Assembly: GCA_023974075.1 (NCBI GenBank)
Contig: CM043808.1
Span: 24,807,578-24,871,577, forward strand
DNA: 64,000 nt
From: Chaenocephalus aceratus
Taxonomy: Eukaryota; Chordata; Actinopteri; Perciformes; Channichthyidae
Direction of reading: 5' to 3'
Part shown: positions 11,901 through 25,090 of the stretch, in pieces
How positions within the stretch are numbered: position 1 is the first letter of the stretch
How the letters are laid out: every line of letters begins with the position of its first letter
Position numbers and translations under genes: made by a program
The notes under the pieces: model-generated
The model's database searches: none
What the model was told of the DNA's origin: nothing
What the model saw: the letters and a program-made list of their open reading frames with translations, nothing else

Positions 11901-14900
11901 CTTTCGAGTCCCTGCTAGAAAGCAGGGACTTTCGAGGGGGTAAAAAGGTTCGCATTAATTACTTTTAGTACCGGCTCTTTTTGGTGTGAACGCGATCATG
12001 AACTAAGTTCGCATGAACCTTTGTGGGAAAAGTACCGCAGTGTGAACGCGGCTAATCTCACGCTCTCACGCTGCCCAAACTATTCTCACGCCAAAACAAG
12101 AATACCGAAGACTAGAAACGGTTTTGAAAACTTTTGTCACGTAGTGACACGTCGTCTTCTTCTCAATAGAACATCTTTGATAATGTCTTCTCACCAATCA
12201 GAATCAAGATAACGGCGTTGTGTTGTTGCAGGAAGTCCCGACGGAGAATACTTTTGCTGTAGTACATCTCTATATACATCGATGCAACATTACGTGTTGA
12301 TAGAAATAAACACGTAATCAAATAAGACCCCATGGTTTGATAATTGATATGGCTGTCTTTCATTTTGACACACAGAACAATGGGGGCCATCCACAATGTA
12401 AAGTAATTCACACAGCCTCTTCCCTCTTCTCTCTGTGAGGAGCAGCAGGTTCAGTTTTCAGAACAAAGTAACAAAAAACTAAAATGGCATTCATTTTTTT
12501 TAAATATGTCGTGTAGTAATAGATGTATTTATTTTTCTTCTCAAGAGAGTACCAGAATGTGTATTTTATGTTAGTATTTAAAAAAAATCTCCTGGGGGAG
12601 AATCCCCCCAGACCCCCCTGCAGGGGTTGGGTTTTCAGCATGTCAACTCTTTCACTTGTGGGGAAATTGCGGGATTGAGTCCAGGTCGCCCTTTTTATTT
12701 ACTACAAGACAAATGTGCCTTTTTATTTCATACAGTTCAATTTGGATTGAGACAGGGAAATAATCTAAACCTCACGCGTGGCGTTTCACTGTCAAGGGGT
12801 GCGTGTATGTAATTACATTGCAAATACTGATTTGAGCCCCACCACTGTATGGGTTAGCCGGCCCTACCATAGATTATCCAACAAAAATACTCTGTGGCCA
12901 CTGCCGACCCGTATTGCGCATGCGCAGATCTAAGATCCAGTAGAAATGATAAAAAGTTAAAGTTTGCTGCTTATTGTTCTACTAGGCCAAAATAGATTCA
13001 AAGAGTATGAGAGTGAGAGTGTGTTAATTAACATATTTGGCAGTTTGGAGTAAGTCTGTACATTTGTTTGTGTGTGTGTTTCATGTATAGGCCTCTCACA
13101 ATAATTACTTTTGTTGGATACACTTTCCCGGAAATTATTGCAATAAACGATAATATTGTCGGCACCGTTGTATGACCATTTTAGACCACTGACATAATGA
13201 TAATATATAATAATAATTCAAGTAGCCTACATCCTTTCAAACTGCTAGTCACATCCTCATTTAAATGGCAATTTATCGAGTTCATTTTTATTTATCGTAC
13301 GATAAGTCAACTAATTGCTTATCGCGACAGGCCTATGCACACAATAAAACAGTGGAAACAAACAATGTGTTTGACTTTCATTAGTGAATGAAACTGTGTG
13401 CCCTTTATAGTCTGTGTCCAATATTGTGTATTTGTATATATATCCTATATATATGCTAAGGTCCCGCTACTGACACGATAGCAGTCATTTCGTGCGCATA
13501 TGTGTAATCAAACCCATGATACCAAAATCTCACTCCAGCCAGGTACCCAAAGTTGGCAACCCTGATAACAGTACTGAAATGAAGGCTATAAGGGCATTAA
13601 TATCATGGGAGCCCTTTTTTTAAGTAACTAAAACGTTACTTTTCACAGTAACGCATTACTTTTTGGTGTAAGTAATCAGTAAAGTAACTAAGTTACTTTT
13701 GAAATGAAGTAACTAGTAATGGTAACTAGTTACTGGTTTTCAGTAACTAGCACAACACTGGTTATTAGTGATCATTTCTTTGGATTTATACCAACTGCAA
13801 TGAATTAAGTAATATAATATGGACTTTTCTGTTTAGGCATCACATAACCTGGTGAGGGAGATTGGACGCAACCTCAACAAACTCGTAAAGGAAATGAAGA
13901 CAGCACAGTCTCCCGAGGCGATGGTTTACCTGAGGCTGTTGGGTAATGAGCTGGGATATCTGAAGACCAATGAAATGGAGGAGCTGGCCTACTCTGCTGC
14001 CATGATGGTTGACAGCATGTTCAAAATGTTCCCAACTGATGTAAGGACATTTCTTTAAAGAGCATAGTATAAACAATGCATTCATTCCTTGTTCCTTGTA
14101 AATCATTAAAATGTCTAATGTGTATTTGTATTTGCCACAGATCATGAAGGCACTGATGACCAAGGCTGACAACACAATCTTTGCCCACTACATCTTCATG
14201 GATAATGAATTCTTCCTGCCGACTGCCACTGGTGTGCCCCTGAGGATTACATTGTCTGGAACTTTCACGCCTGGCATCAAGGGTGGTCTTCAGATTGCCC
14301 GTGACATGGTAATTATTCATAAATGTGTTATAATGACACAAGTATATATTTTTATGATAAACCTGATCACCAAAGGTCTTCTCCTTTCTCCTATTTGCCC
14401 ACACAGAGCGAAGTGACCTTTATGCCCTCCGCCGGCATTGAGTTTGTAACAGAGATTGGCTCCCACATCCCTGAATATATCAACTCTGGTTTAGAAATGC
14501 ATACCAACATTTTCCACGAAAGTGGGCTTAGTGCAAAGATCTCCATGGAAAGTGACAATGTGAAGCTGACCATCCCTGCTCCAACACGTCCTACAAAGCT
14601 CATCAAAATGACGTAAGAAACAGGAAAAAAATGCCTTGGAAAGCAGCAACAATATGTATACCTGTATTACAACATTTTAAAGGGGACAATATTGTTTAAC
14701 AAGATGGAAAACAGCTGTATTTCTAGCTTAAGTGCAACTCTTTTTTTGTGTCTGTAATAATGGCTTTATTAGAATAATGAGAGGGATCTTCAATCTTCAA
14801 TTTATTGTTTTCTAAGTTTTATTCTAACTTATCTACCCTTAACATATAGAAACACCTTGGTGGCAGTGACTGGATCAGAGGTGAAGACCATCCCCCCTAT

Positions 14901-17900
14901 GGTGATGGACAAGGTTGAAGTTAGCGAGTGCTCTCCCTTCTTTGCTGGAATGAAATACTGCACTGATCTTCAGTACACCGATGCTTTCTCTCACGAGACA
15001 GCCCCCTTCTTCCCCATCACAGGAGACAGCAAGTAAGCAAGACTTTCTAAACCACCGGCACATAATTCTCTTTTGTTTAAGTTACCTAACAATATTGATT
15101 AATTAACTGAATTATCTAAACAGATTTGCTGTGGAGCTCCACCCCACTGGTGAAGTCGCTGAGTACACAGCCACCATTGCCTACGAGCTTCTGAGAGAGG
15201 GAGAAGAGGGACGGCAGAAGGTTGACTCTGTGAAGTTTGTTCTGAGGGCTGAAGGTAGGGGCAAATATTGAAGGATCTTTAGGGCTTATCAATAGCTCAA
15301 TTTGAAAAAGCCCACATTAAGTGCAGTTAAGATATATTAACCTTTTGGTTTTTAAACATCAGGTGCAGAGCCCACTGAAGCCAGAGCGATCATGAAATAT
15401 AACAGGAGAAAGAATGTCATCACAGCTGACATCCAGATCCCAGACTACGATGTGGAGGCTGGACTCAGGCTGGGTGTTGTCGATGGAAACACCAAGGGCA
15501 AAGGAACTCACTCCATTTCTCTTGACCTCATAAACAAGCACATCCCTCAGCTCTCTCTGGTTGGCCATGCCAAGTAAGAAAAACAACATAAATGCTCATA
15601 AAATAACATATATTTCACCCTCATCCTTGAGATTAAGCTAACTCTGTCCTTTCTTTCAGTTTGAAAGAGATGAAGGAGGCTATGCTGCAAGTCCAACTTC
15701 TTGTCCCCTCAATCAATGCTGATGCCACTTTCACAGCTAACATGAAACGTGATGAGGAATTGGAGTTGGAACTTAAAAGTGAAATCAAGGTTATGGCTGC
15801 CACATCTGAGCAGAAAATCGCAATGAAATATGGTAATGTTACTTTCAAAGGGCCCTTTTTTCAGACTATGACATAAGACATGTTAAAAGTGATTTACTTC
15901 TTAGACAGTAGCATATAAACCAGTTTCGCATCCTAAATGTAGCTACATATGACAGTGTCAGAATTGTTGGTAAACGTGAACAAAGTGTTGGTTTGTTTGC
16001 TAGCATACTTTTACTCCCAGAATGATTCAAATGTTAGGATTAGAGAAATATTTCCTAATTTCTCTGGATGTAATATATTGTTCTCTATTTTTACAGATGC
16101 CAGCAAGTTTGAGGTTGAGTTCAAGTCCGATGTGAACACTGAGACAACCAGCTTGCCAATTGCTGATATGGTAGATATGTATGGCAACCAACTTCTTGAC
16201 ATACAGGTGGGGCAGACTGAAATGAAAGTCCGTCAGATCTTCAATAAATTTGCAGAGGTATGAATCTCGGATTTAACACTTATTTACATTGTTATTTGTT
16301 AAATGGTTGGTCATGAATCAAACACTGATTGTCACTTTTTTAGGAAACAAACAACTACATGGAAAATCATGGTGATGCATTCCATTACATTAAGGACTTC
16401 AGAGTGCCTGATATGCCTGAGATTTCCCTGCCAGAGACACTGTTCCTCAAGACGTAAGTGTGAAAAACTACAAGGTAAATGTTTAAATTATCGTTTTTTC
16501 CCAAAACATTTATGCACTTTACGTTTTTTTTATAACAGCGAGGGAAAGGCTGTCTACCACTTCAACAATGAGCACTTCAGCATTGCTATCCCTCTCCCTC
16601 TTGGAGGAAAGTCAACAGAAGAACTTCACTTCCCACCAGCCTTGACCACACCGAGCGTGTCACTACCCCAGTTTGGACTCGAGATTGTCTCCATGGAAAT
16701 TCCCATCCCAGAGCTTGTTGTTCCTGAGAGCCTTACTCTGTCCATTCCTCTTTTTGGCAAAGCTGAGATTTCAACTTTGATGAAAAGCAACCTATATGAA
16801 ATGGAGGCCTCAATGGCTGCAGGCAAAGATATTGTTGATACACCAAGCTACTCTGCTAAGTTTGATGTGAGAGGAACCTCCCCAGTTGACATCCTCTCAT
16901 TTACGATGACAGGTAATTAAAAGTGAATGTCATTCATGATTTTTAATTTGATATATGGCTATCATTAACTCGAAATTAAGTGCTGTTTACTCTTGCTTGA
17001 GTAGTGTTCAGTTGGTCTTCAACTTCCAATGATGTATACAAAGAAAAAAGTTCTAGATTTTATTTGTAATGTTCCCTAATGAAATAATCAATAGCTATTC
17101 ATCTTTAAATCATCATTTTTCATGTTGTGTTTTATTTAGGCTCTGGAGTGTTGGCCACTACTGATTCCATCAAGGCCCATTTGGAAAGCTCTTTGGCTCA
17201 TAAATTCCTTGAAGCCACTGTTGTTATCACTGAAGAAGCAACCTTCACAGACAAACTTAACCTGAAATCCAGCAGCAAGATTGAAGCCAAAAGCCCACTT
17301 GGTGTTCATTTCATCCTAGGCCACGATGGCACAACAGAAATGAACGCTGAAGAAATCTCTGCCCATAGCGACTTTAAGGGAGACTTCACTGCTGGACCAA
17401 TGTATGGCAAGACCATTTCAACCCAGTCATTTGCCATCTTCCCATTCAGGCATGAAGCAAAGATCGATTCTACGGTTCAGCTTGACTCCACACTTGTCAA
17501 GGCCCAGAATACAATTGCAGCAACGCTTGCCAATGGTGAACTCTCAGTTGTGTCTAACACCAATGCCTTTGAAGACCACTTGACCCATGTTGCTGAGCTT
17601 TCCTTCAAAGACAGCAAGCTGTCACTGAAATGTGATGCAAATGCTGTTGTTCTTTGCATGAAGATCCACAACCAAGCTGAAGCCTCTGCTGGTGCTGGTG
17701 AAGTTGTAATGAGAATGGAGACAAATGGTGACCACACTGAAAACCGTGTTTACTCCCTGCTGACTGCCTCCCTTGATGTCAATGGTCTGGCTGTGAATAG
17801 CGATGCCACCATAAAGCTCCTTGAGAATGAGGCTACCCATAAGGCTACTCTTAAAATGAACAAGGATGGTTTGACCACAAGTGGAACAAATACCCTCCAG

Positions 17901-20900
17901 AGCCCCCTGTCCCTGGAAAACACCTTCAATGCTGGGCTTGATGCTTCAACGGCTACTCTATCCATCGCCAACAAGGCTGCCATACGTGACATCAAGGTTG
18001 ATAATGCCAACACTTTGACCATTACTCTTTCTAGCCTTGACTTCAACTCAAAGGCTGAAGCTGCTGCCAGTGAGTATGCATCTTACACTCATGATATCAC
18101 CATCAACCTGAAACCATATACTGCCTCTGCAAATGTTCATAACAACCTGAAAGTTCTGGCTGCCAACTTCATTAATGAGGCCCAGCTGCAGGCAGAGCTT
18201 TACAAGATGGATCTGACTGGAAACCTGAAAGCCGTCTATGGTGAGGAAGAGATCAAGCACACCTATCAGGTCAACTATGCTGATATGACAGCTCATGCAA
18301 AGTGCAGCACCATTGGACATATTTTTGGAACTCACATGAGCCACAACACCGAGCTTGAGGTTATCGGTCTTGCTGCAAGGATTACCAACGATGCTCGCTT
18401 CAACTCACAGCCATTCCGCTTTGATCACACCATCCGTTGCAGCATTGTTCCTTTTGATTTCAATCTTGATGCAATCTTCAATGCTGATGGAGACATGACC
18501 ATGTATGGAAAGCATAGTGCCCAGCTCTATGGCAAGTTCCTCCTTAAAGCACAACCCCTGGCTTTTGCTAGCTCACATGAATGCAGAGCATCAGTAACCC
18601 AGCAGCTTGATAACGGTTTTGCTCTTGAGACCACATTAGACAACAAGATGGATACCGTTCTGTCACCCCAAGAGCAGAAGACCAGTTTTAGAATGAAGTC
18701 TAAATTGAATGAACACGCTTTTAACCAGGACATGAGTGTTTACAACACTGCTGAGAGAACTGGAATTGAAGTTTCTGGCACTATCCTTTCAAACCTGTTC
18801 AATGCAGAGTCCACAGAGAACCAGGAATTCACAATCTCTTCCTTCCTCAAGTATGACAAGATCACAGAATGTCAAATAATTCTGTTTCCTTTCATTGAAA
18901 CTCTCCCTGCATTCTTGGAAAGTGTCAAGGTTGTTGTTGTGCGTGTGGCAGAGGCACTGCAAGGCTTCATCAACAATGAGGAGATAAAGGCTAAACTTGA
19001 GGCTCTTCCCCAGTATGTAAGTGACTTTGTTTCTCAACTAAATGTAGAAGGCAAGGTCACTCAGATGAAGCAGTATTTTGATGATTTAACCCAAGAATAT
19101 GTCATCTCCATGGAGGACGTGGAAGCCTCTTTGACAAACCTGAAGGTTACTGTTGAGAATCTTCTGGCTGATCTGTCAGTTTACATCCACCACTTTGCTG
19201 GTATGTTGAAAGACATTATTGTTAGTAGCAATCTGCCCGAGACCCTCATCCAGAAGATCCAGGAACAGCTGCATGCCATTAATGAGGAGTATGACATACA
19301 GGCAATGGTTTTGCATGTGATTGATGCCATGAGGGAGCTGATCCAGCAGATCGACTTGGAAAAACTCACGGGCAGTAGCATCTCATTCCTGCAGGATTTG
19401 GATTCCAAATATGAAGTCAAGGCTAAACTACAGACAATCATGAGTGATGTGAAACAAATGATTGAGACCTTCGACATGCAACAATGTGTTGTTGAGCTGA
19501 AGGATTACATTTCATCAATCGAATTCAATGCTTACATTGATGCACAGTTGAGTCAAATTCCTACTGAGATTTTCAATGAAATTAAGGAAATTATTCAGGA
19601 TCTTGACATCCTAGGAAAGATCAACCATTTCTATGCCAAGATGAGGGAGCTGATTGTAAAGTTTGAGGTTGACAAAAAGGTCCAGGCTGTCTTGGAAAAG
19701 GCTGTTGAGTTCATCCATCAGTTGAAAATTGAGGAAACAATCAGTGCTGTAGTCAACAAGGTGAAGGACGCAGACATTCCTGCCAAACTTGTGCAAGTCT
19801 TCCAGGATGCCATCAACTACTTGAAAACAACTCAGGTTGAGGATATCATTCAACAGCTGAATATGCATATTGAAACTATTGTGCAAAAGCTCAGGTCATT
19901 GGAGTATAATGACTTTGTGGATCATGCCAATCAAGTTATTGCTGAGTACACTGTTTACATCAATGAGCTGATCGGGGCTCTTGAAATCCCCCAGAAACTT
20001 GAAGCAACAAGAGACTTTGTCAACCTTGTTCTTTCATCATTCAGAGGATTTATGGAAAGCCTGAGAGAGATCAAAGTTGCAGAAATGATTACATCCGTTA
20101 AAGATGTAATTGATAAGTTTGTGCTGGACAACGTTAAGCCCTTGGCTGAGTTCATTAAAGAAGAAATTACAAATCTGAATGTCAATGCTGCGATTACCAC
20201 TTATCTGGACTTTGTGAGCAAATACTACACTAGGGCCATCACCAAGGTCACTGAGGTGTTAACCAGTATGGTTGAGATGATTAAGAACATGGCACCTGAA
20301 CAAAAAATCATTAATGAGATTCAGCAGATCGTTGAGGGCCTTATTGTTGAACTTAAGAAAGCTGAGTTGAATATTCCAACCTTCATCCTTCCTCTCACTG
20401 ATCTTGTTGTGCCCTCTGTAATGCTCAGCATGGATAAACTTGGACAGTTTGAAATCCCAACACAGCTTGACATCCCGGAATTCACTATCTTGGGACTTTA
20501 TACCGTACAAGCAACCACTATTTCCTTTGAGGACATCAAGCAGAGAATCATTGAACTTATTGAATTCATTGGACACTTTGAGATCAAAATGATTGATGTG
20601 GATGCTTTCTTTGGAGACCTGACCATGAACTACCTTCCTTCCATGCCTGAGATGTCCTTCCCAGAAATCAGCCTTCCTGAGATCTCATTCCCTACCATTC
20701 CACAGGTTCCTGTAGAAAAGCTTGTTAAGTCTCTCCAGGTTCCTGAGTTCACATTGCCAACCATTCCAACTCAGATTATGGTCCCATGCTTCGGTAAACT
20801 CTATGGTGAGATCAAATTCCAAACTCCCATCTACACCGTCAAGACTTCTGCTGAGTTCCAGAACTCCACTGAGAGTGAAATGACACCTCAATTCACTGGA

Positions 20901-23900
20901 TTCCTTACTTCCCTTGCCACATCTCCAAGTTTTGAAATTCTTAATTACAAACTAGACTCCACTGCTCGTTTGGCATTCCCAAAAATGAGTCGTGTTGTCC
21001 TTGCAGAGACACTTAAGTTCAGCCATGTTAATCTTGAAGTTGAACATCAGGCATCTGTAACTCTCTATGGCCAATCAGCCCAGGCCCAGGGCAAAACCAC
21101 AATTAAGGTTATCACTACACCTTACACTGCTGACTTTATGAACACAGCCTTTATTGCTATGGAAGAAGGAATGTCTGCATCTCTCGATACAACTTACAAT
21201 CATGTTGTGGACCTCCCAATTGTCATGGTCAGGAGTGAAGCAACAGTTACCCAGAAAGCAGTTGCCCGCCAAGATGGCTACACCCTCACTCTAACAGTGG
21301 ACAATTCAGGAACTGGTAAAATCAATGCTGATGAGGGCACCCACAAGAGCAACTTGCAACTGACAATCAATCCCAGCACTGTCACTCTAACTTTCTCTGG
21401 TAACACAGACTCTACCATCTTAAAAATGAAACAGCAAATTAGTGCTGAATCTGGCACCCTTTCCTTCTTCAAGTTTAATGTCCGCAATGAGGCAGAGGCA
21501 CCAATCATCAAGAACAGTCTGATGGTGGCATCTGGACATGTAAACCTTTATGATTTGAAGGCTGAGCTGAAAGCAAACCATGACACAGAACTGTATGGCA
21601 ACATCAGTGGAGTCCTGTCCAATGGAATCAACATTGTAGTCCGTCCTGTTGAGCTCATCTTTGATTTCCAAAACAAAGCAAATGCCAAGGTCAACATTTT
21701 TGAAAGTCTGATTGCTAAGATAGATCTGCAGAATGATTACTCAGCCACCTTAAAACCTAACAGCCAAAAGATTAACACAGTAGCTCTGGCTCGTCTTAAT
21801 CAGTACAAAATATCCTACAACTACACTGTTGACAATAATCCACATGATGCTGGGATTTTTGTTGCCATAGAAAGTGAGGCCAATCTTGATTTCCTGGCAT
21901 CCCCCATCAGCATTCCTGAGTTTGACCTGCCATTCGTTGACTTCCGTACACCAGAAATCACTGATCTGAATGTGTATGAGCAGACTGGATTGAACAACAT
22001 TTTGACTACAACTGAGCAAACTGTGGATGTGGATGCCAAGATTGTTTACCATAAAAGCGAGGCTGCCCCCCTTGTTGATATGATGCAGATTCCTTCTGTT
22101 GGTAACCTGATCACAGAGCTGTCTGTCAAGTCTGCCATTTTAAATCTGAATGTTAATGCTGGACTTTCTGCTGAAGAAGATCTTGTGTTCCGTCTGGGAG
22201 CTACCACAGCCTCTGTGTTTGAGGGTCTTAAAGCCAAACTCGATGGAACCACCAGTCTAACTACCAGGAGAGGAATCAAGTTGGCCAATTCCCTGTCCCT
22301 TGAAAATGCTCACATTGAAGGCACCCATGACAGCACCATCAGCATGAGTACTGAGACTTTTGAAACAGCTGTCTCTGTGTCTACTGTTGTAAAGATTACC
22401 CTGCCAATACTCAACCTTGAGGCAAACCAACATTTGGTTGCAGACACCAAAACCAATGCTGTCTCCACCTTCAGGATGACAGGTGATTTCAACCTCCCTC
22501 TGATCAAGGCTGTTGGAAAGGCAGAGGTAGACCATAGTCTGAAGCTGGAGGGAAGCTTTTTGGAGGTTTCCATGGAGTCAACAAACAAGGCCAACATGGA
22601 TGGCACAGTGCTTGAGAACTATCTCCTTTTGGGAGTTTTGGATAATGACTTCAATTTGTATCTGAATAATGATGGTTTACGCTCCACCTCCAAGATTATT
22701 GCTGATGCCAAGCTCAACCACGGTACCAACAGAGTCATTGAAATGGATGTAAATGAGAATCTTGCTGTTGAAGCCTCCCTGAGTCGTGTCTATGCAGTGC
22801 TGAAGTATACTGGCAACAACGAGGCAAACTTGCTCAGTTTTAGCACCAATGGGAAACATGTTGTCCAGGCTACCATTGATCTTGCCCCATGTTCTTCCTT
22901 GACTGCTGATATTGAGATTGATATGTCTCAGCCAAACACCCTGGGGGACCTCACCATCTTTGGGAAAACTGTTGCTGAGGTGACAGCCGCCAAGCAGAAG
23001 ATCTCTACCAATGGCAAATTTGTGAGCCCACTGTACACCACAAACGTGGCAGCTGAAGTAGAGGGTGATGGTCATGTCTTCACAGTCACCCTAAAGTCCT
23101 CTGCTACCTCTGTCATTGTGCTGTTGGACTATGACATGGATGGTGAGTTGATTTAAATTCCTCATTAATTGTATCTGTTTTGTGTTGCAAACATTGTTGA
23201 GCTCCAAATAACAAAATATTTATTTCACTAGGTTCTATTACTGTCAACTTTGAAAATGAAGCTCTGAACATGGTCAGCAAAGTTGTCCTGACACACGCTG
23301 ACATGAAAATTGATGTAAATCATGCCATTACCCAAGCCTTGAGGTAAAATGTTGTCTTTGTTTCACAACATATTTGGAATAACTACTTCTGATATTCAAG
23401 GTTTAAAGCATTTTACTAATTTTCTTCACATTTTAGGAGAAAGCGCCAGGCTGATGACAGGTAAATATTCAGTCTACAGTTTTTTTCTTCTTCTTTCCAA
23501 TGTGTATAAATCAGATTGATTGTTTTCATGATACCAGGTCAATAATAAATGGTGGCTTTTTATTTGAAATGCTTTATCTATCTTTCAGTAACTCTCACCA
23601 CACCCTGAACGTGGACATCACAAGTCCTACATTCACTGATGCTAACCTTCGTTACGCTGCTGGCAAAGATGGCATCAGTGCATCGGTATCTACCCCTTCA
23701 ACCGGGTTCATGGGCATTCAGTTCAATGGCAGAGTCCCATCTCAGATGATTGCAAGAGTCTATGGTCGTTATCCTGTGAGTATCATTAACATTACCTTTT
23801 TGACATGGAAAATTAATGCGAACATTTAAAACATAGCTAAAATATGTAATTTCCTTCCATTAAACAGTCTGCCCCGGAGGATGATGTTGAAGTCCTAGTT

Positions 23901-24863
23901 ATCAAATCATCCTCAATGGACGCTGATAAGATGAACCTGCAGATCGCCTACAACATGGAGGCACCCAAAGTCGTACTCTCTGAACTCAAGACCAGAATCC
24001 CTTCCATCATCTCTGCATTCACTATGTTTGCTGACAAGTACCAGGTCACAAGCTACATGGAAGAGTTAAGGAACTCTGTTGTTAACCGCATCAGTGAGGC
24101 CTATGAAGCTGCAATCAACTATGACTCACAAATGAGCCAGCTGTCAATCTTCTTTAGGAACATCATTGTCCAGTACCAGAAGACTGTCCAGGTATTTATT
24201 GATGCTGTCGTCAAGGTCTTGAGGGAAACCCAGTTCAAACTGCCTGGGTCTGATGAGATGACCAGCCTCCCTGAAGTCCTCAAGAAGCTGACCAGCAGCA
24301 TTGCTGCTATGCTAGATTCTGCCCTCCACATTATCTATGAAAACATTGAGGTCTCCTTTAACGCCTTTGTTGAGCAGATCAGCAGTGTGAAAATGCGCAT
24401 GCCAGTTGGTGATGTAATCACTGGAGGCCAGATCTTGGATCAGGTTAAAACAACTTTCAAGACCATCTTTGACAAACTGGTTGACTTTGTGAAACATATG
24501 GAGAGTGTTGACACAATGCTAGAGAAGATTGGTGAGACCCTTAAGGCTATTGTTGAGAAATCTCAGGAGTTTGTTGACTCTGTCAAGTCTGACTATTTAG
24601 ATGCAGTGTTCATCTACATCAATGTCCCTTATGTCAACTTTGTCACAGCCTTAAAGAATGTTGTTGACCACATCTCTGCCTTAAATATTGAGCAGCTCAA
24701 CCACTCAGTTGAGTACATTATCGACATGTTTGTTCATGTAGTGGACCAGTTCAATAACACTGTTAATGGTTTCCTGCAGCAAGCTTCAGCGGACGCTCAA
24801 GCGTACATAAAAGTTAGTGAAGGAAGGCTTGAGGTTGACCTTCCATTTCCCTTTAAGCATTGA
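5990..24863 (+). CDS. apob: Apolipoprotein B (29 coding exons, 3798 aa)
   Basis: Structural protein of chylomicron/VLDL/LDL-type particles, made in liver and intestine, lipidated in the ER with the help of microsomal triglyceride transfer protein, and secreted. Exons: 5990-6044, 6971-7003, 7126-7238, 7345-7490, 7600-7747, 7877-8029, 8179-8303, 8417-8502, 8612-9056, 9188-9302, 9385-9531, 9620-9831, 9961-10156, 10251-10430, 13837-14040, 14141-14308, 14407-14612, 14850-15032, 15124-15254, 15363-15573, 15660-15832, 16097-16257, 16344-16453, 16539-16912, 17140-23142, 23232-23343, 23437-23460, 23589-23775, 23868-24863. All junctions are GT-AG except intron 11 (GC donor at 9532). The sum is 11397 nt with no internal stop. 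Residues 1-20 or so form a signal peptide. About 27-950 match the vitellogenin-N/lipid-transfer module (EAES and paired-Cys segments visible). Exon 25 carries beta-strand and helical belts. The length is shorter than human apoB-100 (about 4560 aa) and close to the shorter fish paralogues, so this is probably an apobb-type copy; paralogue assignment is inferred. Confidence 0.95.
10744..11180 (+). pseudogene. hAT transposase N-terminal fragment with BED finger
   Basis: The frame opening at 10744 encodes a BED-type zinc finger (C-x2-C in VKCKLC, then a SNLLKHL helix) typical of hAT transposases, and stops at 10924. Further downstream (about 11030-11177) another stretch still encodes a transposase-like segment ([16 protein letters not shown]) before a stop. 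The RNase-H-like catalytic core and the C-terminal dimerisation domain are absent, so this copy cannot move by itself. Confidence 0.7.
11587..11633. repeat. Perfect 23-bp-arm hairpin inside the MITE
   Basis: Bases 11587-11609 are the exact reverse complement of 11611-11633 with a single base between them. Such a nearly loopless palindrome would extrude a cruciform or a hairpin transcript. Confidence 0.85.
11873..11936. repeat. Tandem 16-bp palindrome arms
   Basis: A 16-bp arm at 11873-11888 pairs with 11893-11908 across a 4-base loop. Most of the structure is then repeated immediately (to about 11936), so three arm copies can pair in alternative ways. Confidence 0.8.
17140..23142 (+). other. 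apob: Giant exon 25 of apob (lipid-binding belts)
   Basis: This 6003-bp exon encodes residues 1359-3359 and corresponds to the very large exon 26 of mammalian apoB. It starts with a beta-strand-rich stretch. It changes at about 18870-20620 (residues near 1936-2519) to long amphipathic helices rich in Leu/Ile, Glu and Lys, then returns to beta-strand repeats with P-E-x-x-x-P segments near 20640-20780. The beta1-alpha2-beta2 order is the established apoB architecture. It contains no internal stop. Confidence 0.85.
22263..22286 (+). other. apob: Counterpart of the LDL-receptor-binding 'site B'
   Basis: Residues about 3067-3074 (TTRRGIKLA context, followed by NSLSLEN) align by eye with the basic receptor-binding segment of mammalian apoB, which is followed there by a very similar Ser/Leu stretch. 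The fish version has fewer basic residues at its start. Receptor binding is inferred from that position. Confidence 0.6.
23437..23460 (+). other. apob: 24-nt microexon 27 of apob encoding a polybasic stretch
   Basis: Flanked by an acceptor (tttaggag context) and the donor gtaaat. With the split codon from exon 26 it encodes RRKRQADD at residues about 3397-3404. R-x-K/R-R is the furin-type consensus. Skipping this exon would keep the frame. Confidence 0.75.
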
Positions 24864-25090
24864 GGAACCCTCACATACTGAGTCCATATGAAACACTATC
24901 ATCTGTTCAAAACATGTTCCATGTATGGACAATTTACTCGTTAACCATATTTATAACAATGAGTTCAACAGTAACACCTGTTTTTCATTTTAAGTTGGAT
25001 GGTTTGTTGCGTACAAACATTGAAAATGTAACATTTTACTGAAACTTTCCTTCCTGCAAAGAGTGAAAAACATCAATAAAAAACTTTAAT
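24864..25090 (+). promoter_or_regulatory. apob: apob 3' UTR and poly(A) signal
   Basis: After the TGA at 24861-24863, AATAAA occurs at 25075-25080, giving a short 3' UTR of roughly 230 bases. A T/G-rich stretch follows (tgtctgattgcttgttttgtg), as expected for a cleavage site. Confidence 0.7.

Larger units (their letters stand above)
11334..12052. mobile_element. TA-flanked palindromic MITE nested in the hAT element
   Basis: The first and last 56 bp are perfect inverted copies (start gccgcgttcacactgcgg), and further inside the arms continue with a gap. TA dinucleotides flank both ends (11332-11333 and 12053-12054), which fits a TA target duplication. No coding frame is supportable. Family is uncertain: Tc/mariner-like and some Harbinger-related groups both use TA. 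Confidence 0.8.
10480..13760 (+). mobile_element. hAT transposon in apob intron 14
   Basis: The element starts cagtgttgggactaacg and ends with a matching cagtaactagcacaacactg. It is flanked on both sides by gttattag (10472-10479 and 13761-13768), an exact 8-bp target duplication as expected for hAT elements. It is 3281 bp long and lies wholly between exon 14 and exon 15, so apob coding is untouched. Only the first part of the transposase survives, and a second element (11334-12052) sits inside it. Confidence 0.9.

Noticed and set aside
17477..23075. Minus-strand ORFs of 60-130 codons opposite apob exon 25
   Set aside because: Shadows of the long coding exon; no start context, splice sites or domains.
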